Positions 6,576-13,209 of a DNA stretch of 17,040 bases are shown piece after piece. The notes below the pieces were generated by a model, which did no database searches, was not told the DNA's origin, and was given only the letters and a program-made list of their open reading frames with translations. Origin of the DNA: Treponema sp. (GTDB lineage: Bacteria; Spirochaetota; Spirochaetia; Treponematales; Breznakiellaceae). The stretch spans positions 1 to 17,040 of the forward strand of contig JAISGE010000148.1 of the NCBI GenBank assembly GCA_031263265.1. The letters run 5' to 3'. Positions within the stretch are counted from its first letter, which is position 1. The number at the start of each line of letters is the position of its first letter. Made by a program: the position numbers and the translations under genes.

Positions 6576-8566
6576 AGCGCATTGGTTTGCCTATGCTGGT
6601 TGTGTTCGTCTTTTTTGTGGATCTGCCCTTGCTCTATGCTCAAACTGGTTCTCAAATGCCTGGGGCAGCGGTCCATTATGAAACAGGGCGCCGGTCTATG
6701 ATCCAAGAAGACTGGTACGCCGCGACCGAATCCCTACTGGAATGTCTGCGGCTTAACCCTGCCCATGCAGAAGGAGCCGCTGCCCTGGCGGAGTGTTACT
6801 ATGAGCTGGGTGAATTTGATCAGGCCCTGATCTGGGTCCGCAAGGCCCGTTCCCTGTCCCGGGGAAACCTCAATTTGGCTAACCTTGAGGCCTTCATCCT
6901 CATTGCCTTGGGCAGGCTCGGGGAAGCCTCCACGGTCATTACCGAGGTTTTAGTCAAGGAGCCTTATAATAAAGAAGCCCTCTTTGCCGCATCAGAGATG
7001 GACATAGCCCAGGGCCATCCGGGAGATGCGGTTACCCGGTACCGGGAAGCGGTACACCGTTACCCGGACGACCGGAGATTGCTGATTTCCCTGGCCTTGG
7101 TCTTGGGGTCTTTAGGGGAAACTGAAACTGCCCGGACCTATATTGATCGTGCTTTGATCCAGCATCCTGAAGATTACCGGGTTTATTATTATGCCGCGTA
7201 CCTGGATGCCCAAGCAGGCCGTATTGAGTCGGCGATTCAGTATGCCCAGAGTGCGTTGGTTTATAGACCGGGGTATGGACCGGCCTTTTCCCTTCTGGCG
7301 AGTCTTCAGTACCGTTCAGGTCAATACGAAGAAGCCAGTCGCATGGCGGATGAAGCCATTAGCCTTAACCGGAACGATATAAGCGCTTGGTATCTCAAGG
7401 GAATGTCTTACATCAGGATGGGGCGGAATGCCGAGGCCATCATGATTCTCTCCATGGCATCCACCATTGATCCCACGGATGAATTTGTGAGGGCAGCCCT
7501 GGAGGAACGCATCATCTCAGAAACCGCGTTGGAAGATTCCCGCCGTTCCTCCTGGGCGCTCTGGCATTTTAACCGGGGTCGGGATTTCCGTTCCCGTAAC
7601 CTGATTGACCAGGCTATCTTTGAATACCGCCGGGGACTCAGGCTCAATCCCTATGCGCTTGAGCGAAAGGAGTATGCGGATTTGCTGCGGGTGCAGGGGT
7701 ATCCTGCCCGTTATTTGGAAGAGCTGCGGTTTATGCAAAACCTGGGGCTTGGGGATCGTACCTTGAACGATGCGGTAGAAGCCTACGATGCGCTGCTCGA
7801 TGAAGCCATCTACCGGCGCTGGTCGGTGAAGCCGGTGGATGTAGCCAAACAACATTGGAAGGTGGCGGTATTTTCCCTGGCATCCCAAGCCAGTTCGTAT
7901 CATGTTGATGCAGGAGCTACTGCCGCATCCTATATCAAGGACCTGCTGACCCATGAGCGGAACATCGAGCCTATGGGCCTGGACTTGCCCCAGCCTTCAT
8001 TTTCTCAGAGTTTCCGTTTAGCCCGGGAAAACCAAGCGGATTATTTTCTGATTATTTCGGTTACTGAAAACGAACGGGATATGGCAATCAAGGGGGAACT
8101 CTTTGTTGGCCGAACCGGTTCTCCTGCCGGGGAGTTCTACGCCTATCGTACCGGGGCGGATCGGTTGCGGAACGCTTCCCGGGGTATTGTTGACCAGTTT
8201 GTGGCCCAGCTTCCCTTTCAGGGTGAACTGCTCATCTATAAACAAGCCCAGGGGCTTATTGACAAGGGCAGGGCTGACGGGGTGAAAGCCGGGATGGTTT
8301 ATGAGGTAGTTAAGAAAGGGCAGTTGCTTATCCGCAGTGAAGGCATCGGTCTTAGTTATTCCGCAGAAGACGTGGTAGGAACCTTGCTTATCGAAACCGC
8401 GGACGAAGAAGTCGCTTCCGGTTCGTTGACGCGCAATGGTTTTTTTGACCGAATTGCCCCAGGAGATGCGATTATTTTACAAGCCCCAAGCCAGGAGAAT
8501 ACCAAACCACCAGAACCTCCCTTGGCGGATCCGGAACTACGGGCATTACTCTGGACACTCCGTTGA
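6572..8566 (+). CDS. Secreted TPR-repeat protein with FlgT/CsgG-like C-terminal half
   Basis: A basic start followed by a hydrophobic stretch and LLYA at residues 20-23 forms a signal peptide with likely signal peptidase I cleavage after A23, so the protein is probably periplasmic. Residues about 25-330 contain serial tetratricopeptide helices (for example AEGAAALAECYYELGEFDQAL and repeats at about 34-residue spacing), and another TPR pair near 332-375. From about 420 the protein changes to a beta-rich region (WKVAVFSLASQ; DYFLIISVTENE) and ends with a domain containing LIDKGRADGVKAGMVYEV, recalling FlgT/TolB-associated C-terminal modules. A scaffold for envelope or motility complexes is plausible but unproven. 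ATGA overlap with corC and GGGAG at 6559-6563 support the start; it is the last gene of the operon. Confidence 0.75.
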   Translation: MKRIGLPMLVVFVFFVDLPLLYAQTGSQMPGAAVHYETGRRSMIQEDWYAATESLLECLRLNPAHAEGAAALAECYYELGEFDQALIWVRKARSLSRGNLNLANLEAFILIALGRLGEASTVITEVLVKEPYNKEALFAASEMDIAQGHPGDAVTRYREAVHRYPDDRRLLISLALVLGSLGETETARTYIDRALIQHPEDYRVYYYAAYLDAQAGRIESAIQYAQSALVYRPGYGPAFSLLASLQYRSGQYEEASRMADEAISLNRNDISAWYLKGMSYIRMGRNAEAIMILSMASTIDPTDEFVRAALEERIISETALEDSRRSSWALWHFNRGRDFRSRNLIDQAIFEYRRGLRLNPYALERKEYADLLRVQGYPARYLEELRFMQNLGLGDRTLNDAVEAYDALLDEAIYRRWSVKPVDVAKQHWKVAVFSLASQASSYHVDAGATAASYIKDLLTHERNIEPMGLDLPQPSFSQSFRLARENQADYFLIISVTENERDMAIKGELFVGRTGSPAGEFYAYRTGADRLRNASRGIVDQFVAQLPFQGELLIYKQAQGLIDKGRADGVKAGMVYEVVKKGQLLIRSEGIGLSYSAEDVVGTLLIETADEEVASGSLTRNGFFDRIAPGDAIILQAPSQENTKPPEPPLADPELRALLWTLR

Positions 8567-8605
8567 GAGGCTCCGTGAAAAGGCAGAACCAGAACCGCGT
8601 ATTAA

Positions 8606-8648
8606 GAAACAGAGGATATACTGTTTCAAAACTTCAGTTTTGAAACAG
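8606..8648 (+). terminator. Hairpin between convergent operons, with an alternative stem
   Basis: CTGTTTCAAAAC (8621-8632) and GTTTTGAAACAG (8637-8648) form a perfect 12-bp stem with a TTCA loop, 55 bases after the TPR stop. On the + strand it is followed by CCTCCATCTTTTCC, a weak U-rich tail; on the - strand by TATATCCTCTGTTTCTT. A third copy of the arm, GAAACAG at 8606-8612, can pair with 8621-8627 instead, giving a competing 7-bp stem. The location between a + strand operon and a - strand operon suits a two-way terminator. The lack of a clean U tract lowers certainty. Confidence 0.55.
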
Positions 8649-8662
8649 CCTCCATCTTTTCC

Positions 8663-8872
8663 TTATAAGATCAGCAGGTCTTGGCGATATATGTTTTGTA
8701 ATACCAAAACCGGTTTTTCACTGCCCTCTTTCATGACAATATAAAAATTATAATCGCTGCTTTTCCCCGGTGTTCCGTGCACATACGAACCAAAGAGGAG
8801 GATTTTTTCACAATCGTCTCTTGTTGTGCGGATGATGCAGTCCTTAATTCTGATAATGATTTCGGTAATCAT
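8663..8872 (-). pseudogene. Truncated MNT-type nucleotidyltransferase domain fragment
   Basis: The 69-residue product starts at ATG 8872 with a good ribosome site (GGAAG, three bases before the start). It resembles the minimal nucleotidyltransferase fold: ILLFGSYVHGTPGKSSDYN contains the GS motif at residues 28-29 and the first catalytic Asp (D40), but the second position of the usual DxD pair is N42. MNT domains normally run to about 95-110 residues with a later PVD-type strand; here a TAA follows IYRQDLLIL, so the end is missing. Intact MNT proteins serve as antitoxins by nucleotidylating HEPN toxins; no HEPN gene is visible. It lies 27 bases after the membrane-protein gene in the same direction. 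It could be a decayed remnant or a shortened, still translated protein. Confidence 0.6.
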
Positions 8873-8899
8873 TTTCTTCCGTTAAGATTCTCTATCTAG

Positions 8900-9850
8900 C
8901 TAATCAGGAAACAAGTTTCCCTGATCAGTATCATCGAAATTATTTTTTTTATGTTTTATCGGTTTTTTAAAATTTTTATCATCTCCTATTTCTTCTACAT
9001 AAATAACTTCCCGCGTTATATTTTCTTTTCCTGTTGATGATTTTATAACAATCGTGGATACTAATTTACAATCTATATATGTCCCGTTGCCAAACTTTGT
9101 ACCGTGTAAATAAATATCATTAAGAAAATCCTTATCCGTAACTTTGAAAACAATAGGTGAACCTCTATAATATCCCTTCCAATAGGTATGTACACCTTCT
9201 ACCAATACAGGGGCGATGATAAATATTCTTGCTTTATCATCTTTTTCTGTATCTGGATCTTCATCTTCGGGGTCATCCACTAATATGAAGTCATCAAATT
9301 TATTGTAAGGAATTGTGATTTTGTTGAATATAGGTTTGTCGTTAATTTCTGTAGGGGTTTCTATTTCAACTTGCGTCAAAGTATTATCCTTTTTTGCTGA
9401 TTTAAAGAAATTGCTTTTTAGCTTTTTTAATTCAGTATCATTACTTGTAATATATTTAAATTCATCTTCTGTAATTGTACCAGAATTAATAGCTTCTTTA
9501 ATTGACACAATGTTTTCTATTTTATTTTTTGTTTCCTCTGTTATAGGCAATTTTTGCCGAAACTGAGCTGAAAAGAAAGATGAGATTAATGCAGTTATAA
9601 CGATCGACGCAATAGGATGTTTAAATATAATCCTTATGATATCAATTAACCCACCTTCTTTTCTTGCCGTTACCTCAATCAAAAGTGGTTCATCAAGAAA
9701 TTTATTAGCTTTTTTGAGAGCATTTATAAATTGTCGCTGACAGTTATTAAAAATATCGGCATTCATTGCATGTACGTCTGTATCTTTAAAACAAAAATGA
9801 ATCTGCAAATCAATTGAAGACAAATTATTTGTTAATGTAACTTCTATCAT
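8900..9850 (-). CDS. Single-span membrane protein of unknown function in the defence operon
   Basis: I do not recognise this 316-residue protein. Residues 1-65 form an N-terminal domain, 69-94 a clear membrane span (IIFKHPIASIVITALISSFF), and 100-160 a lysine-rich, helical linker. An acidic stretch follows (192-205, DPEDEDPDTEKDD), then a beta-rich C-terminal domain at about 207-290 with the pattern FKVTDKDFLNDI (235-246), HGTKFGNG (249-256) and DCKL (260-263). The end is basic and finishes NLFPD. Similar two-domain single-span proteins occur near bacterial defence genes as far as I recall, but no role is known to me. ATG 9850 shares its A with the methyltransferase TAA (TAATG) and has a GGGGGG ribosome site, so it is co-translated with the methyltransferase. 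The gene is strikingly A+T-rich. Confidence 0.75.
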   Translation of the reverse strand: MIEVTLTNNLSSIDLQIHFCFKDTDVHAMNADIFNNCQRQFINALKKANKFLDEPLLIEVTARKEGGLIDIIRIIFKHPIASIVITALISSFFSAQFRQKLPITEETKNKIENIVSIKEAINSGTITEDEFKYITSNDTELKKLKSNFFKSAKKDNTLTQVEIETPTEINDKPIFNKITIPYNKFDDFILVDDPEDEDPDTEKDDKARIFIIAPVLVEGVHTYWKGYYRGSPIVFKVTDKDFLNDIYLHGTKFGNGTYIDCKLVSTIVIKSSTGKENITREVIYVEEIGDDKNFKKPIKHKKNNFDDTDQGNLFPD

Positions 9851-12800
9851 TATTCCCCCCTTTCCAATTCTCCACCCATCCTATATTTTATATCATAATT
9901 GATGATAAAATCGAGTTCTTCCTCGGTAAAGCTGTAATGTTTTGCAAGGATTTTGTCGATTTCGTCGATGATAGGTTTTGACTTCTTTACATCAAAATTT
10001 ATTTCGGTTGTTTCAATCACCTTTCCACTTCTGTCTCTTATATTTAAATTACTATCGTAACTTTCAAGTAATTTCCTTGAAAATTCCTTAAACTCTTTAT
10101 CTACTTCAATAGATAGCATAAAAATGCGTAATTTGTCTACTTCTCTTGATACTACGTCCATACAATTTGAATTTGTAATCCAATACCAATAAAAAAATTG
10201 ACTATTAAGAAGGCATATACCAACATTACTTAGATTTTTTGACAGAGAGATACCTTTATAATGTGAAGAAATTTGTTTTAGTAGCGCTTTACGCCAATAC
10301 CGTCCACCGGAATGATAGAAAATACTATTATCACTATTTATGAAATATGATGATAACAATTTACTGTAAGTATAAATTTTTTTGTAAATAACTGATTCTA
10401 ACTTATTGGATATTTTTGGAAAACTATTAGCATAATTTATGGCAAACCCAATATCAATGTATTCAAGAAGATTAAATATATATGGCCTGTTTTTATCACC
10501 ATCATACCACCTTGTGTATGTAGTAATATTTATTTCTTTTTTATCATAGTTTCCATAATGAATTATAGAAATAGTTAAATTCATATCAACTCCAGAGAAA
10601 AGTTTACCCGGCCTTGTTGCATAATTTGAATGCCATTGTAAATTATTCTTTTTATGGTATAAATCTTGCAGTGTCTGCATACCGTCAGTAGAAATTGATG
10701 CTATTGGAACAATCATACCAAATTTTCCGTTGTTTATCAATAATTGGTTTGATCGTTCTATCACAAACGCATACAAATTGCCACTTTTTTCTGTCATATA
10801 TCCTTTAATTTTGTATCTATCTGAAATCGCGGTATTTGCCTTGCGACTTTTTTTATTATACACAACATACGGCGGATTCCCAATCACCACATCAAAGCCG
10901 CCTTTGCTGATTATCTCGTAAAACTCTGCAAACCAATGAAAGGGCTGATGGCTTGTTTTCCAGTCCCGGTACGCCTGTTCTTTTTCCCTTTTACTCTTCC
11001 ATTGTGTCTTTGTCCCCAGACCGTAGGTATCCGCCAGATAGCGGTTCAATTTTTCATCCAGTGTTGCAATGGAATCTGCGTAATCCTGTTTTGCCTTACG
11101 GATAATAAAACTGTCCGAGTTGATAGTGATTTGTATTCTCTTAAAATGCTTAAAACTGGCAGCGGCACCTTCACAGGCCGATTTTAATTCCACAAGTTTT
11201 TCTTTATAAATCAAATCACCTTCGGTACTTTTCATCACTTCCTCAAGCTGCTGTTCCGTGGCAAAGCCTACCAGGGTGTTGCCTGAACGGATATTAAAAT
11301 CAATATCCGGCAAGGGTTCAAGACCCAAGTTCTTTTTACGGCGGGAGGGGTCAATTTCTGCAACTAATTTAAGAAACAGACGCAGTTTGGCGATTTCTAC
11401 TGCTTCTTTCATCAAGTCAACGCCGTAAAGGTTATTGAGGATTATAGTTTTAAAAATATAGTACGAGCGGCTGGGATGTGCACCGTTTAGTAGCGGTTGC
11501 AGGCGATCTTCAAAATCTGTGTTGCCTTGGGGATTTGTGATAAAAAAATCTTCCATGCGCTGCAAACATACTTCATAGAGCGGCTCAAGAATATTGAGGG
11601 CGGCAAAAAGGAACGCGCCGGAACCGCAGGTAGGGTCAAGAATCGTAATTGACGTAAGGGCTTTGTAAAAACTGCGGATAAATTTTTTGTCGGCGGTTTG
11701 CTCAAGGTAATCCTGTACGAGTTTACGGATATTCAGATTATACGTGATTAAATCGTTAATCTCCTGTATTTCACCTTTTGCGATTTTCTGCCTCAGATCA
11801 AAATAACGCTGGAGCCGGGCGATTGTCTCGCGCCAGATTTCAGTTGGCAAACCAATAGTTTCTGGCGTACCGGTGTTCCAATCCTTACGGCGTTCAAGCA
11901 AGTTTGACTGTTTTGTGTCGATGCCTTGAGCTATATGCTCCGGTATTCCAACTTCGTTAATTGTTTTTTTGCCTTCGCCGCCTTTTTTCACCGCTTCATA
12001 AATATATTCATCACCTGAATCTTGAAGAAATTGCCAGAACCCGCCTCCCGGCGCAAAGGGCGCGGAATGCCAGGATTTGACTTTTTCCAGCAGGAAGGGA
12101 ATTATCGTGTTTTTGCCGATATAATCGGTGATGTCTTCTTTTGTATAGTACGCTCCCATATCAGCGCGGTTATTGATGTATTTCTCGAAAATATAGCCGA
12201 GAACGTCGGGATTGATGTCTCTGCCGCTGGCGGTAATACGGGTGTCAAGATGCCATTCCCATTCGTCAAAAAAGTCAAATATTTTTTGAAATACCTCATC
12301 TTTTATGACGATATCTTTGTATCGTGTTTCCAGTTCATGTACTTCAAAGAGGCCGCCGTTAAGGTAGGGGATAGTGCCGAATTCAACCGGGATTTTCTTT
12401 TTCCCGGATCTTTTCTCTTCCGGGTTGGCCAATTCATCGTGAAACAGTTCCATGAGGAACGAGCGGTAAAAACCATAAAAATTGTCTGCACCTTTCAGTT
12501 TTTTGCACTCGTTCAATTTGTCCTGTAAATAGTTATCGTTCCAGTCAAGAAAGCGCTTTTTCTGGATAAAATAACAGAACATGAGACGGTTCATCATCAG
12601 GCTGGCGTACCATTTTTTGTTGAAGTTGTCTTTATCAGGGACAGCATCATCTATGCCTTTGATAAAGGCCAGGAAGGCTTCATGCTGTTTGGTAAATTCG
12701 GCGTAAAACTTTTTGGTAACTTTTTCACTGTTGGCCGCGAAACTCGCATTTACCCGTTCTTTTACGTCAGGCAATGTAATAATCTCTTCTTCATCAAGGG

Positions 12801-13209
12801 TAAAAACGATATTGCGGAATTTTTGATACAGTCCCTCGACATCCTGCCCTTTATGCCACGCGAAAGTGATAAGGCGTTTTAGCTTCCCTTCTTCCCGTAG
12901 GGGAAGCTGCCAAAATTGAGCGGTTTTATTCTTATTGATAAAAACAAGGAGATGGTCAAAATACAACAAGCTTACGGGCTTTTCAAACTGTTTTCTGACT
13001 GCCGCATCAGGAATTTGACTATCTTCTTCAGTACATTCAAGCACACAAAAATCTCTTTTCTGTGCAATACCTGAAATGGTGTATGTATTCCCTTTTACGT
13101 CTATTTTGTTTGTGGTTTGAAATTTATCCCAGCCGAGTCTGTTAAAAAGAGCGGCCAATTTAAAGTTATTTACCAGTTCGAAAAATTGCAGCTTTGATAG
13201 TTTGTTCAT
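9850..13209 (-). CDS. Eco57I-type adenine-N6 DNA methyltransferase with N-terminal extension
   Basis: Large (1119 residues) DNA methyltransferase; members transfer a methyl group from SAM to adenine N6 in a specific DNA site. N-terminal residues 1-150 (FKLAALFNRLGWDKF, CVLECTEEDSQIP) look like a degenerate nuclease-type module, followed by a helical region (WYASLMMNRLMFCYFIQKKRFLDW). Methyltransferase motifs come in gamma order: GAYYT near 351, DPTCGSGAF near 525 (SAM binding), NPPYVVY near 778 (catalytic). About 840-1100 would be the target-recognition region. ATG 13209 shares its A with the upstream TAA (TAATG), with GGGG eight bases before it; ATG 13230 would add seven residues. The part after NPPY is much more A+T-rich than the rest. 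Whether it only modifies self DNA or also cuts is unknown; no separate specificity subunit is present. Confidence 0.85.
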   Translation of the reverse strand: MNKLSKLQFFELVNNFKLAALFNRLGWDKFQTTNKIDVKGNTYTISGIAQKRDFCVLECTEEDSQIPDAAVRKQFEKPVSLLYFDHLLVFINKNKTAQFWQLPLREEGKLKRLITFAWHKGQDVEGLYQKFRNIVFTLDEEEIITLPDVKERVNASFAANSEKVTKKFYAEFTKQHEAFLAFIKGIDDAVPDKDNFNKKWYASLMMNRLMFCYFIQKKRFLDWNDNYLQDKLNECKKLKGADNFYGFYRSFLMELFHDELANPEEKRSGKKKIPVEFGTIPYLNGGLFEVHELETRYKDIVIKDEVFQKIFDFFDEWEWHLDTRITASGRDINPDVLGYIFEKYINNRADMGAYYTKEDITDYIGKNTIIPFLLEKVKSWHSAPFAPGGGFWQFLQDSGDEYIYEAVKKGGEGKKTINEVGIPEHIAQGIDTKQSNLLERRKDWNTGTPETIGLPTEIWRETIARLQRYFDLRQKIAKGEIQEINDLITYNLNIRKLVQDYLEQTADKKFIRSFYKALTSITILDPTCGSGAFLFAALNILEPLYEVCLQRMEDFFITNPQGNTDFEDRLQPLLNGAHPSRSYYIFKTIILNNLYGVDLMKEAVEIAKLRLFLKLVAEIDPSRRKKNLGLEPLPDIDFNIRSGNTLVGFATEQQLEEVMKSTEGDLIYKEKLVELKSACEGAAASFKHFKRIQITINSDSFIIRKAKQDYADSIATLDEKLNRYLADTYGLGTKTQWKSKREKEQAYRDWKTSHQPFHWFAEFYEIISKGGFDVVIGNPPYVVYNKKSRKANTAISDRYKIKGYMTEKSGNLYAFVIERSNQLLINNGKFGMIVPIASISTDGMQTLQDLYHKKNNLQWHSNYATRPGKLFSGVDMNLTISIIHYGNYDKKEINITTYTRWYDGDKNRPYIFNLLEYIDIGFAINYANSFPKISNKLESVIYKKIYTYSKLLSSYFINSDNSIFYHSGGRYWRKALLKQISSHYKGISLSKNLSNVGICLLNSQFFYWYWITNSNCMDVVSREVDKLRIFMLSIEVDKEFKEFSRKLLESYDSNLNIRDRSGKVIETTEINFDVKKSKPIIDEIDKILAKHYSFTEEELDFIINYDIKYRMGGELERGE
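9853..9862 (-). promoter_or_regulatory. G-run ribosome binding site of the membrane-protein gene
   Basis: On the - strand, GGGGGG (9860-9855) lies four bases before the ATG at 9850 and is at the same time the last coding codons of the methyltransferase. A change in run length would alter both the methyltransferase end and the ribosome site spacing. Confidence 0.5.

Noticed and set aside
8103..8744. + strand frames overlapping the TPR gene end and intergenic region
   Set aside because: They are out of frame with the TPR gene, show no motifs, and one runs through the terminator hairpin.
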